Below, one piece after another: positions 26,251-37,748 of a stretch of 64,000 nt of DNA (its first letter is position 1; the number at the start of each line of letters is the position of its first letter). The stretch spans positions 1-64,000 of the forward strand of contig NZ_JYOO01000004.1 of assembly GCF_000956595.1 (NCBI RefSeq), written 5' to 3'. The notes under the pieces were generated by a model. The model made no database searches, had not been told where the DNA came from, and saw only the letters and a program-made list of their open reading frames with translations. Origin of the DNA: Priestia aryabhattai B8W22 (GTDB lineage: Bacteria; Bacillota; Bacilli; Bacillales; Bacillaceae_H). A program made the position numbers and the translations under genes.

Positions 26251-26358
26251 ATTTCGTCAACTCCTTTTCCTTTGCCACATTATATGTTCATGTTGGGGTT
26301 TAGAGCTTATCTATTTTAAAATATAGGCGTTTGATTAATTATGAATTAAATAACACTC

Positions 26359-26625
26359 TTGTTGTTATGTGGTAATATTAAAATAAAACTTCCAGGAGGA
26401 TTTCAATTAGTTAAAAACTTGCCTTTGCTAATGGCCATCTTACTTATAGGAGTAAGCTCTTCTCTTATAAGCGGAAGCGCAAACTTATCTGGAAGTATAG
26501 AATGGGTATTTCTTATGATTAGCCTTGTTGCTAATATTACTGCCGTGACTGGCCTTTCTTTACACGTACTTGTTTACCTTCCTATGAAAAAGGCTCAAAA
26601 AGATCTAAAAGAAACGTTTAAATAA
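26359..26625 (+). CDS. Small two-helix membrane protein, start unclear
   Basis: Up to 88 residues. Two hydrophobic helices are evident in 'LPLLMAILLIGVSSSLI' and 'WVFLMISLVANITAVTGLSLHVLVYL'. The only good ribosome binding site, AGGAGG at 26394-26399, is followed at the right spacing by TTA (26407), not a normal start codon. The in-frame TTG at 26359 has no site, and the next TTG (26419) is too far. The gene may have lost its start codon. Function unknown. Confidence 0.5.
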   Translation: MLLCGNIKIKLPGGFQLVKNLPLLMAILLIGVSSSLISGSANLSGSIEWVFLMISLVANITAVTGLSLHVLVYLPMKKAQKDLKETFK

Positions 26626-26629
26626 ATAT

Positions 26630-26674
26630 AGGCAAAAGAAGCAGGTTTCTTATAAGAAATCTGCTTCTTTTGCC
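26630..26674. terminator. Bidirectional terminator
   Basis: Long near-perfect stem AGGCAAAAGAAGCAG/CTGCTTCTTTTGCCT between converging genes. Confidence 0.87.
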
Positions 26675-26732
26675 TGCTTGTATTAAACTTGTTTTTCTCG
26701 ACTTCTATACACCAAAAGATGCATGTAGCTCT

Positions 26733-27260
26733 TTATTCGGAAGGAGATGGAAATCTTGCTGCTTCGAAATGCGATGCATTTTCTGTTGTGACAATTGTGC
26801 CGTCAACATTACTTTCCGCGAAGACTTCAACTCGGTCTCCTTTTTCTAAATTATAAATAGTAGAAACGGATACCACGTTAACAAATATAGTGTTTCCTCC
26901 AAAGAAATCGTTATCAATCGCGATAACCGCCGTGCCATTGACACGAATTTCTACGCGCGCTCGATAATCGACAGTCGTATCATTAGGGAGAAATCCAATT
27001 GTAGCAACAAGGGAATAGACGCCATCTTTTTTGGGACGAAAAACAGACGTAACGGGATTGTATTCATTTGCTAAATCAAATTGTTTAAACTGATAAGAAA
27101 CTTTTGCAGAAGTGTTTGCTGATATGGGTTGATTTGCAAGGTTAAGAGCACGAAACGCTGAGTCTCTGGTATTGCCTTGTTTGGAAGAACAATGATGATG
27201 TTTCTTAGAAAAATGAGACTTTTCTACATAATATTTATCATCTTTTTTAATTGTAATCAT
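26733..27260 (-). CDS. C1q/TNF-like jelly-roll protein
   Basis: The 175-residue protein has a His/Lys/Cys-bearing N-terminal stretch (residues 1-30) and then a C1q-like beta sandwich ('AFRALNLANQPISAN', 'FRPKKDGVYSLVATIGF', 'EKGDRVEVFAESNVDG', 'SHFEAARF'). Bacillus proteins with this fold often sit on the spore surface or exosporium and form trimers. It has no signal peptide. GAAAGGATG precedes the ATG. Confidence 0.72.
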   Translation of the reverse strand: MITIKKDDKYYVEKSHFSKKHHHCSSKQGNTRDSAFRALNLANQPISANTSAKVSYQFKQFDLANEYNPVTSVFRPKKDGVYSLVATIGFLPNDTTVDYRARVEIRVNGTAVIAIDNDFFGGNTIFVNVVSVSTIYNLEKGDRVEVFAESNVDGTIVTTENASHFEAARFPSPSE

Positions 27261-27378
27261 CCTTTCTTTATGTGTCTCTCTATTTTATTCATTCGCAGGA
27301 AAAATGCTTGGATGCTTGTCCTTTAACACATAATTTTCACTAGAGGAAACGATAGATTTCTGAGTTTCCCACAAAAAA

Positions 27379-27404
27379 ACACCTTCTCATTCGAGAAGGT
27401 GTTT
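27379..27404 (-). terminator. Terminator of fabI
   Basis: Stem AACACCTTCTC/GAGAAGGTGTT followed by a minus-strand T-run just after the fabI stop. Confidence 0.85.
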
Positions 27405-27409
27405 TGGAA

Positions 27410-28189
27410 TTAACCTACAATATTATAACCAGCGTCTACGTGTACGATTTCTCCTGTTACGCCGCGTGAAAGATGGCTCAGTAACACAACCGTCATGTCG
27501 CCAACTTCTGCTTGCGTTACATTACGCTTAAGAGGTGCTTTTTCTTCAACTTTGTGAAGAATTTGGTTAAAGTCAGAAATGCCTTTTGCTGCAAGCGTAC
27601 GAATTGGGCCTGCTGAAATCGCATTTACGCGGATATTGTCTTTTCCTAAGTCTAATGCTAAGTATTTTACTGAAGACTCAAGTGCTGCTTTCGCTACGCC
27701 CATTACGTTATAGCCTTCAACTGCACGTTCTGCACCAAGATAGCTCATTGCTACAAGAGAACCGCCTTCTGTCATAAGAGGTTTTGCTGCTTTCGCTACA
27801 GCGATAAATGAATAAGCGCTTGTGTCTTGAGCAAATGCATATCCGCTTCTTGATGTATTAATAAACTCGCCGTTTAGATCTTCTGAATGAGCAAACGCAA
27901 CAGAGTGAATCACTCCGTGAACTGTGCCTGCCTCTTCTCCGATTTTTTTGAACGCTGCTTCAATGCTTTCGTCACTGTTTACGTCGCATTCTGCGATTAA
28001 TGATGCTTGAATTTCGTTTTTTTCTAACAGCTTGTTCAACTTTCCTAGTGAACGTTCTTTACGGTATGTAAAAATTAAGTTTGCTCCTACTTGATGAAGG
28101 GCTTTTGCAACACCCCAAGCAATACTTCTGTCGTTGGCAACTCCCATAATCACAATGTTCTTGTTCTTTAATTGTAATAAATCTTCCAT
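27410..28189 (-). CDS. fabI: Enoyl-[acyl-carrier-protein] reductase (NADH), FabI
   Basis: The 259-residue enzyme catalyses the last reduction of fatty acid elongation. It shows the FabI form of the SDR fold: 'NIVIMGVANDRSIAWGVAKAL' for NADH, 'YNVMGVAK' with the Tyr-x6-Lys catalytic pair (near residue 157), and 'AISAGPIRTLAAKGISDF'. ATG 28189 is chosen because GGAGG lies just upstream. A perfect 23-base palindrome at 28207-28229 precedes it and may be its FapR-type operator. Monocistronic. Confidence 0.93.
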   Translation of the reverse strand: MEDLLQLKNKNIVIMGVANDRSIAWGVAKALHQVGANLIFTYRKERSLGKLNKLLEKNEIQASLIAECDVNSDESIEAAFKKIGEEAGTVHGVIHSVAFAHSEDLNGEFINTSRSGYAFAQDTSAYSFIAVAKAAKPLMTEGGSLVAMSYLGAERAVEGYNVMGVAKAALESSVKYLALDLGKDNIRVNAISAGPIRTLAAKGISDFNQILHKVEEKAPLKRNVTQAEVGDMTVVLLSHLSRGVTGEIVHVDAGYNIVG

Positions 28190-28206
28190 ATTATCCTCCA
28201 AAAAAA

Positions 28207-28229
28207 ATTAGTCATCAATGATGACTAAT
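28207..28229 (-). promoter_or_regulatory. Palindrome in the fabI leader, possible FapR site
   Basis: Perfect arms ATTAGTCATCA and TGATGACTAAT around one central base. It sits 18-40 bases before the ATG and downstream of a TATAAT near 28250. The outer TTAGT...ACTAA resembles FapR boxes of lipid genes, but the spacing is longer than the usual 17-base box, so the assignment is tentative. Confidence 0.45.
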
Positions 28230-28319
28230 AGGTAATTGTATAGCTTTATTATAGCACAAAGATGCGCTTAGTTCCTAAGAGTCTTATGAATTAACCAATT
28301 TTGGTCTATAAATGACCTC

Positions 28320-29192
28320 TTATTTGTCCGAATTCTGCAGCCATGTCTGTGTTGTTTCAGCAAATTTCTCAGCCGCAGGCGAGAGATGATAACGAGTAGC
28401 TAGACCAATTGAACGGTAGCTGTCCACTTGAAACGGAATGGCACGCAGCTCTTGTGGTATAGCATCTAAAAGCATTTCAGGTAAAATGCTAATGCCTAAG
28501 TGATGCGTAATCATCGATAGGATAGCACTTTCATCCATTAATTCAAAGCGAATTTCAGGCTGAACCCCCTGTTCTTCAAACAATTGCTTAATATCATGAT
28601 ATCCGCCGTACGTAGGCATAATAAATGGTTCTCTCTCTAAATCTTTAAAGGAAACGGTTTTTTGATGATACAAAGCACTTTGATTTGATACCACGCACAG
28701 CAGCCGGTCTTTTTTTAAAGAAATAATATGAAATTGACTTGAATGCGTAATATTGATAAAGCCGCAGTCTATTTCTCCGCTCAGCAGCCACTGTTCAATT
28801 TCAAGGTAATCGCCTTCTTTAAGCTGAATTTGAATCTCAGGGTAGTTTTTTTCCATCAGCTGAATAATTTCGGGGAGCCACTTGGTCGATACGCTTTTAA
28901 AAATACCGATTTTGATGGTTCCTTTTGCAAGACCTAAGAGACTGGCTGCTTCTTGATGAACTTTTTCATTTTCTTGGAGCACTTTCCGAATAGCAAGAAG
29001 CATCGCTTCGCCTTCTGTTGTTAAGGTAATGCCTGATCTGTTTCGATTCACAAGCGGAAATCCAAATTCTGTTTCAAGATTTGTAATGGCATGACTGACC
29101 GCTGACTGCGTGAGCGCCAGCGCATCTGCCGCTTTTGTAAAGCTTCTCACTTCCGCTACTTTGTTTAAAATTTCATATTTCACTAAGCTCAT
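28320..29192 (-). CDS. LysR family regulator
   Basis: The 290-residue LysR regulator has the N-terminal winged helix ('ILNKVAEVRSFTKAADALALTQSAVSHAITNLETEFG') and a periplasmic-binding-like effector domain. ATG 29192 follows GGGAGA. It is transcribed away from an EamA transporter gene with only 115 bases between, so it probably controls that exporter. Confidence 0.87.
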   Translation of the reverse strand: MSLVKYEILNKVAEVRSFTKAADALALTQSAVSHAITNLETEFGFPLVNRNRSGITLTTEGEAMLLAIRKVLQENEKVHQEAASLLGLAKGTIKIGIFKSVSTKWLPEIIQLMEKNYPEIQIQLKEGDYLEIEQWLLSGEIDCGFINITHSSQFHIISLKKDRLLCVVSNQSALYHQKTVSFKDLEREPFIMPTYGGYHDIKQLFEEQGVQPEIRFELMDESAILSMITHHLGISILPEMLLDAIPQELRAIPFQVDSYRSIGLATRYHLSPAAEKFAETTQTWLQNSDK

Positions 29193-29306
29193 TTTCTCCC
29201 GCCTTAACATGAATTTAATTCACGTTCATCATTATAAAGATTCATTTTATTAATATCAAATTCCTTTGTATACTGTGAGTACATCATAAACAATGGAGGG
29301 TTGAAC

Positions 29307-30200
29307 GTGAGTTACCGCACACGAGCAAATATGATGATGGTTGGTGTAAATGTATTTTGGGGCATGTCGTACGTGTTTATGAAAATGGGGCTGAGTTCGC
29401 TCGGGTCATTTACTATCATTGCACTTAGATGTTTAATTGCTTTTTTGATTGCCGGACTATTTTTCTATAAGCCTTTACTACATATCACGCGCAAAACAAT
29501 TTTATCATCAGCTATTTTAGGCTTTTTACTGTTTTCAGTTTTTTCATTTGTCACGTTTGGCGTCAGCATGACGTCTGCTTCAAATGCCGGATTTCTTGTC
29601 AGTTTAACGGTCATTTTTGTTCCATTGCTCAACTGCCTGCTAGTAAAGAAGCTTCCTTCTTGGCCGATTGGACTTGGAGTTATCGTTACCCTAACTGGTA
29701 TAGGTGTTTTAACTTTAAAGCACTCCTTTCATATGAATACTGGTGATGTACTTTGCATTGGAACGGCGCTATGTTATGCCATTCATATTACGCTGACCGG
29801 CACGTTTACGAAAAACGAAAATCCAATTGCTCTCGGCATTTTACAGCTAGGTTTTGCTGGATTATTTGCACTGATTTGCAGCTTTTTATTTGAACACCCC
29901 AGCATTCCAGCTACTTTATCATCATGGATTGCGATTTTAGGACTTGGCGTTCTTTGCAGCGCGTTTGGATTCATTTGTCAAGCTATTGCGCAGCGCTATA
30001 CAACGCCTACTCACACAGGTCTTATTTTTGCAACAGAGCCGATTTTTGCTTCGCTGTTTGCCGTTCTCTTTTTGCACGAGCTGTTTACGCTTAAAGAACT
30101 GATTGGTTCTGTTATTGTAGTCGCGGGGATTTTAATTGCTCAGTTAGACGATTTACTATTGAAAAAAAGAGTTCATTATCAAGAGACATTGCCAAAGTAA
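29307..30200 (+). CDS. EamA/DMT family transporter
   Basis: The 297-residue protein (GTG start after GGAGGG) has ten membrane helices and two EamA repeats ('GMSYVFMKMGLSSLGSFTIIALRCLIAFLIAG' and 'ATEPIFASLFAVLFLHELFTLKELIGSVIVVAGILIAQL'). It likely exports an amino acid or metabolite. The LysR gene next door probably regulates it. Confidence 0.87.
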   Translation: MSYRTRANMMMVGVNVFWGMSYVFMKMGLSSLGSFTIIALRCLIAFLIAGLFFYKPLLHITRKTILSSAILGFLLFSVFSFVTFGVSMTSASNAGFLVSLTVIFVPLLNCLLVKKLPSWPIGLGVIVTLTGIGVLTLKHSFHMNTGDVLCIGTALCYAIHITLTGTFTKNENPIALGILQLGFAGLFALICSFLFEHPSIPATLSSWIAILGLGVLCSAFGFICQAIAQRYTTPTHTGLIFATEPIFASLFAVLFLHELFTLKELIGSVIVVAGILIAQLDDLLLKKRVHYQETLPK

Positions 30201-30227
30201 AAGCCGCTAGATAAGAATCTAGTGGCT
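30201..30227. terminator. Terminator between converging genes
   Basis: Stem AAGCCGCTAGAT/ATCTAGTGGCT with T-rich sequence after it. Confidence 0.78.
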
Positions 30228-30231
30228 CATT

Positions 30232-30732
30232 TTATACCCCATATGTATAAAACTTTTTATCTACGTTCATCACCGGGAAATTCGCAGGCAGCTTTTCTTT
30301 CTCTATAGCTTGAAATCCATTTTTCTCATAAAATCGATGGGCAGCCCTATATTGTAAGGTGGTTCCTAAGTATATTCTTTCCACTTCTTTCTCTTTGGCC
30401 CACGCGATGGCTGTATACAATAAACGGTGAGCTGTTTTGACGCTTGCTCCTCTATAAGACTTTGCTACAAACATTTTCCGCAGCGCTACTTGACGGCTGC
30501 CAATGTCTATTAAAGCTACGCTTCCTACTACTTTTTCGTTGCAAACAGCCACCCAGAAGTTTCCGTTTCCCCGTTGATAAAAGCTTTCGATTTTAAATAA
30601 ATCAGGCTGATCTTTTTCCGTTATTGGAATTTGGTATTCTTGCTGCTGAATATGAAGAATTAAATCCACTACTTGCTGTTGATACTTGCTAGCATATGGC
30701 TGAATAATGATACTTTCACTCAAAACCTCCAC
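30232..30732 (-). CDS. GNAT family N-acetyltransferase
   Basis: The 166-residue protein has 'FWVAVCNEKVVGSVALIDIGSRQVALRKMFVAKSYRGASVKTAHRLL' with the acetyl-CoA loop, and 'IYLGTTLQYRAAHRFYEKNGFQAIEKEKLP'. The start is unclear: GTG 30732 and TTG 30723 both crowd the GGAGG. Target unknown. Confidence 0.82.
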   Translation of the reverse strand: MEVLSESIIIQPYASKYQQQVVDLILHIQQQEYQIPITEKDQPDLFKIESFYQRGNGNFWVAVCNEKVVGSVALIDIGSRQVALRKMFVAKSYRGASVKTAHRLLYTAIAWAKEKEVERIYLGTTLQYRAAHRFYEKNGFQAIEKEKLPANFPVMNVDKKFYTYGV

Positions 30733-30746
30733 CGCCTCTAATCAGT

Positions 30747-30938
30747 TTACTCCATCTTACTTTTGACTATTTTTAATACTGCATGACCTATGTTCATTAT
30801 AAAACCAATTACGGTACCTGCAAGAATCGATATTACACCTACAGCGATAAAATCGCCTTTAGTCGGCTGAAATAAATTCATAGAAAGCAAACCAAACATA
30901 AAAAGCATCGGAATAAGATAACTCAGCATCTTTTTCAA
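30747..30938 (-). CDS. Small two-helix membrane protein
   Basis: With TTG 30938 (after AAAGAGGTG) the product has 63 residues and two helices ('MLSYLIPMLFMFGLLSMNLF' and 'FIAVGVISILAGTVIGFIMNIG') with a Lys-rich end. A longer start at 30980 has no ribosome binding site. Function unknown. Confidence 0.6.
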   Translation of the reverse strand: MKKMLSYLIPMLFMFGLLSMNLFQPTKGDFIAVGVISILAGTVIGFIMNIGHAVLKIVKSKME

Positions 30939-31048
30939 CTTAGCACCTCTTTCCCTTATCTCCATAAATCCTGTAACCATTTTATCGTATAAGAATTTCC
31001 TATTTATTACAATCTTTATCTTATTTCATATTTTTATTGAAGAAATGA

Positions 31049-31098
31049 AAAAAAGTGCCTGCCTCTCGTCCTGCCTAGTTGAGAGACGGACACTTTTT
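31049..31098 (-). terminator. Terminator of the GntR gene
   Basis: Imperfect stem AAAAGTG...CTCTC/GAGAG...CACTTTTTT after the GntR stop. Confidence 0.65.
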
Positions 31099-31808
31099 TA
31101 TAAAACGTGACTCGTTGCTTGTAAAAAGAACTGAGACTGTTCGTAGTTATACGTTACTTTTGAAAAGTCAAACGGCTGGCCGTTCGCTAAGTGAAAGAGC
31201 GTTTCAATAAATAATTTAGGATCGCCTTCTTTTAATCCTAAGTATGTAGCTTCTTCTCCGTTCAGCTTACCGACGTGAAGATATAGATCAGAAAACCCGA
31301 TTTTTAAGCCAAGCCCTTCTTTAATGTAATGAAAAATAGACTCTGACACAATTTCGTTATTTAAGTATGTAACGATGGATTTATTATAAAACGATTCTTC
31401 TAGACACAGCGTCTGGCCGTTGATATATCGTACTCTTTTGACATAATACGCGTCGCTACCTTCGGCTATGTTTAAATTTAACGCGGCTTCTTGCGTCGGC
31501 TTTCGTACATCTAGCTCAATCACTTCCGATGTTAAATGAAAATCTTCTAGTTCGCTTGTAAATCCTTGGTTAGAAAGCAAGCCGATATATCCTGTTCGCT
31601 TATGGCGGCGGACAAAAATGCCGCTTCCTCTCACTTGAAAAACAACGCCTTTTTTCTCTAGCAGATCTAAGGCCTTTGTTACGGTACTTTTGCTCGCCTT
31701 GAATTGCGCCATCAGCGTTTCTAATACCGGCAGCTTATCTCCTTGCTGAAGCTTATGGTCTTCAATATAGGTTTCAATTTCAATTGCAATTTGTTGGTAT
31801 TTGATCAT
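31098..31808 (-). CDS. GntR/HutC family repressor of the beta-glucoside operon
   Basis: The 236-residue regulator has an N-terminal winged helix ('LPVLETLMAQFKASKSTVTKALDLLEKKGVVFQVRGSGIFV') and a C-terminal UTRA domain that binds a phosphosugar ('EAALNLNIAEGSDAYYVKRVRYINGQTLCLEESFYN'). It is divergent from the PTS and phosphoglucosidase genes and probably binds the palindrome at 31922-31939, leaving it when a beta-glucoside phosphate is present. Confidence 0.88.
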   Translation of the reverse strand: MIKYQQIAIEIETYIEDHKLQQGDKLPVLETLMAQFKASKSTVTKALDLLEKKGVVFQVRGSGIFVRRHKRTGYIGLLSNQGFTSELEDFHLTSEVIELDVRKPTQEAALNLNIAEGSDAYYVKRVRYINGQTLCLEESFYNKSIVTYLNNEIVSESIFHYIKEGLGLKIGFSDLYLHVGKLNGEEATYLGLKEGDPKLFIETLFHLANGQPFDFSKVTYNYEQSQFFLQATSHVL

Positions 31809-31915
31809 AGCTATACCTCTTCACTAAATTTGTCTCGAGAATAACACGATTATACCATAATCTAACTGCATACCCTAAACTTAAATTATTTATTGATTAT
31901 TATTTTATTTGGGTA

Positions 31916-31957
31916 TTGATAAATTGTATCGATACAATTATACTGAAAGCGTATACT
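31916..31957 (+). promoter_or_regulatory. bglPH promoter with GntR operator and cre-like site
   Basis: -35 TTGATA (31916-31921) and -10 TATACT (31939-31944) are 17 bases apart. The spacer is the perfect palindrome AATTGTATCGATACAATT (31922-31939), the expected target of the divergent GntR repressor. TGAAAGCGTATACT (31944-31957) at the transcription start resembles a CcpA cre site. This would give both induction by substrate and repression by glucose. Confidence 0.75.
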
Positions 31958-31976
31958 CAACAAGGGGGTTAAACGT

Positions 31977-35313
<3,337 letters not shown>

Positions 35314-35322
35314 AAAATTAGA

Positions 35323-35364
35323 AAAGATGGGCTCCTGCGTAAAGACACAGGAACCCATCTTTTT
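35323..35364 (+). terminator. Terminator of the bgl operon
   Basis: Stem AAAAGATGGGctCCTG/CAGGaaCCCATCTTTTTT after bglH. Confidence 0.85.
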
Positions 35365-35389
35365 TAGTGTAAGAATAAATGCAAATTTC

Positions 35390-35539
35390 TTATCTCGGTC
35401 TATCTACTAGCTGTGTTTGCGCAATTTCTGTTTGTTTAATTCCCGCTCGTTGAATTTCATCAGCAAACGATTCATGTTTCAGCGTTTTAATTATCTTTTC
35501 GCTTCCATCTCGAAGAGTATACACTCTAAATTCATACAT
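35390..35539 (-). CDS. 49-residue small soluble protein
   Basis: A good AAGGAGAGG site precedes ATG 35539, which opens a 49-residue charged protein beginning MYEFRVYTLRDGSEK. It looks like a small conserved cytosolic protein of the kind often missed in annotation. Function unknown. Confidence 0.55.
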   Translation of the reverse strand: MYEFRVYTLRDGSEKIIKTLKHESFADEIQRAGIKQTEIAQTQLVDRPR

Positions 35540-35697
35540 ACTCTGCCCTCTCCTTTAAGCTATGATTGATGCGATACATTAGATGCGCTCCTGTTAAAAG
35601 CAACTCATAATAGAAGTAACTTTTTACTCTTCTTTACTTTACCCACTTTTTAGGAAACTAGACAAAGAGATTTAATCTGACGTGCTGAAAGACAAAC

Positions 35698-35727
35698 AAA
35701 AAGCCTTTGTGGCAAGCAAAGGCTTTT
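35698..35727 (-). terminator. Terminator of the NCS1 permease gene
   Basis: Stem AAAAGCCTTTG/CAAAGGCTTTT after the permease stop. Confidence 0.83.
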
Positions 35728-35742
35728 ATCGATGGAAGGTTA

Positions 35743-37137
35743 TTATTCAAAGATGGTTCCTTTTTTAAATTTTGAATGTTTAAAAGTAAATTTCGTCAAA
35801 AGAATATAAGAGATTCCTGCGACTACTACTCCTATAATCCAGCCTAAATCAACTTCGATAAACGCAGCACCTGCACCGATGAGCATCGCAAGCATGGCGC
35901 ACGGATTGTAGCCGGAGAACGGCCCTTTTTCTTGATACAATTCTTCTACGTTTACTCTTTGTTTTCGTAAAATATAGTAATCGACTAGTAAAATAGAAAC
36001 AATCGGCCCTAAAAAAGCAGAGTAAATTAAAATGAACAGCCCAAGACCTGCAGCTGACGAATCTTGAACAAGCACCCAAGGGAATGAACAGAAAGCAAGC
36101 AGTCCGGTAATCGTAACCGCTACTTTATAGTTTGCTTTTGTCAGCAGCGTAATCACATACGTAGGCGGAATAATATTCGCCACCATGTTTACGGCAATAA
36201 CGCCAATCACAATAAAAGCCGATACAGCGACGGTGATATATGAATTATCCACTACAACCGCGAACGCTTTGACAGGGTTGGAAATCCCCGTAGCAGAAGC
36301 AAGCATGGCACCAATTGTAAGAACAAATCCGTAGGCTATTAGAATCGGTGTAAAATATAAAAATCCGCGCTTTTTGTCGCTAATTCCTGGTTTCAGTTCT
36401 CTAGAGTAATCGGCTGCGCTTAGAAAAATCGCCGCATAATTACCCATAAACATCATAATAAAAGAAAAGAACGGAAGTCCCCATGAACCTTTAGTATGTA
36501 CCCACTTCTCTCCTACTACCTCACTATGAGAAGTTAAAAGAACACCAAATACATAAACAAGGCCAAGCAATATAATGATCGACGCAAGCATCTCTACCCA
36601 TTTAACCGCGTGGAAGCTGTACAGCGAAAGCACAATTTGCAGCAGCTGAATGATAATGAAGCAAAGAACAAGATTGTCAAAAGACCCTTTGCTCACAATT
36701 TTCCCAATTTCGTTTAAAGCCGTACCGCCTGTCCAGCTTTGGAAACCATACCAAACGATCGCTGGAATGCCTCGTAAAAGAGACGAGATAACGCATCCTT
36801 TTATTCCAAAAGACATTCGAAGCTGCATCACATACGGTATGCCCGTCTTATAGCCAATTCGGTCGTTTAATACAAAAAAAGTAGAAATAATACCAATGGC
36901 AATAATCGCTGCCACAAACGTTTGAAAAAGATTTAATACCGCAGTACCTGCTACTACTAAGCTCGCTCCAAGCGTCATATTTCCTAAATTAACGCCGTCT
37001 CCAATCCACATAAACATATAAGATATCGGAGTTAGCTTTCGATCACTTTCCGCTTTTGGCTTTAGTGACGGATCAAGACCACTATCTTGATAAGCATACA
37101 CCTCTTCTATAACGGAACTTGTTGCGTTTGTAGACAC
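35743..37137 (-). CDS. NCS1 family nucleobase/allantoin permease
   Basis: The 464-residue protein (GTG 37137, after AAGGAG) has twelve helices. 'PISYMFMWIGDGVNLGNMTLGASLV' and 'RGIPAIVWYGFQSWTGG' are the substrate and cation helices of NCS1 carriers (cytosine, uracil, allantoin, hydantoin). The exact substrate is open and no catabolic genes are near. A palindrome at 37191-37209 lies in its promoter. Confidence 0.85.
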   Translation of the reverse strand: MSTNATSSVIEEVYAYQDSGLDPSLKPKAESDRKLTPISYMFMWIGDGVNLGNMTLGASLVVAGTAVLNLFQTFVAAIIAIGIISTFFVLNDRIGYKTGIPYVMQLRMSFGIKGCVISSLLRGIPAIVWYGFQSWTGGTALNEIGKIVSKGSFDNLVLCFIIIQLLQIVLSLYSFHAVKWVEMLASIIILLGLVYVFGVLLTSHSEVVGEKWVHTKGSWGLPFFSFIMMFMGNYAAIFLSAADYSRELKPGISDKKRGFLYFTPILIAYGFVLTIGAMLASATGISNPVKAFAVVVDNSYITVAVSAFIVIGVIAVNMVANIIPPTYVITLLTKANYKVAVTITGLLAFCSFPWVLVQDSSAAGLGLFILIYSAFLGPIVSILLVDYYILRKQRVNVEELYQEKGPFSGYNPCAMLAMLIGAGAAFIEVDLGWIIGVVVAGISYILLTKFTFKHSKFKKGTIFE

Positions 37138-37190
37138 TATACATTCAACTCCTTTTTTTATGATGTTTTTACTTTCAAACATGACATCTA

Positions 37191-37209
37191 ATGTTAGTTA
37201 ACTTAACAT
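37191..37209 (-). promoter_or_regulatory. Palindrome upstream of the NCS1 permease
   Basis: ATGTTAGTTAACTTAACAT is a near-perfect 19-base inverted repeat just downstream of likely promoter elements (TTGCGT and TATGTA on the minus strand). It is a probable repressor site; the regulator is not in this window's neighbourhood. Confidence 0.5.
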
Positions 37210-37343
37210 GTACATAGTGTATACGAATTCCAACGCAAGTTCATCATTATTTATGTGAATTTTCTGATATTATTTTGTGCGATTTGACTAATTGTTATGG
37301 AAACTTGAGCCGGTAACGTACAAGAGTTGATGATAATAAAAAA

Positions 37344-37370
37344 TCCAAGCGCTTATTGTAAGCGCTTGGA
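37344..37370 (-). terminator. Terminator of the excalibur gene
   Basis: Stem TCCAAGCGCTT/AAGCGCTTGGA with a minus-strand T-run. Confidence 0.85.
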
Positions 37371-37385
37371 TGAGTCAGCTAGTAT

Positions 37386-37649
37386 TTATTTTTCACAGGC
37401 AATATAGTCTTTATCTCGATCTAGCTTTGTATTGGCATCATACAGTGATTTTGATACGTACGGCTTGTACTTTGTTTTGCCGCCTTTATTTTTTACATTA
37501 GCCGCACGAGCTACGCCGCCTTTATAGTCTTTGTTTAATTCCGTGCAGTTTTTGTAAGACTTAGCTGCCGCATCTACGTTTGAAGCTGTGCTAAAAGATA
37601 CGCTTGTTAATAAACCGAAAGATAGAACAATTGGAAAAATCTTTTTCAT
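37386..37649 (-). CDS. Secreted excalibur-domain protein
   Basis: The 87-residue protein has a signal peptide (residues 1-28, cleavage after VDA) and an excalibur domain: 'NCTELNKDYKGGVAR' and the calcium-loop-like 'LDRDKDYIACEK' with the two conserved cysteines. It is probably exported and calcium-binding. AGGAAG precedes the ATG. Monocistronic. Confidence 0.87.
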   Translation of the reverse strand: MKKIFPIVLSFGLLTSVSFSTASNVDAAAKSYKNCTELNKDYKGGVARAANVKNKGGKTKYKPYVSKSLYDANTKLDRDKDYIACEK

Positions 37650-37748
37650 AACAGATACTTCCTTCCTATATTTTGTCTAATTAATAATAGAATGTTCTAT
37701 CAATCTTTCCAATATTTTTTTACATTCAAACTACTATTATCCAATTTT

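Noticed and set aside
25939-26319. Long plus-strand frames with MPLIPR-type repeats
   Set aside because: They are shadows of the 36-base repeat units of the minus-strand WNQWH gene. They lack a ribosome binding site, and repeats without stops open extra frames.
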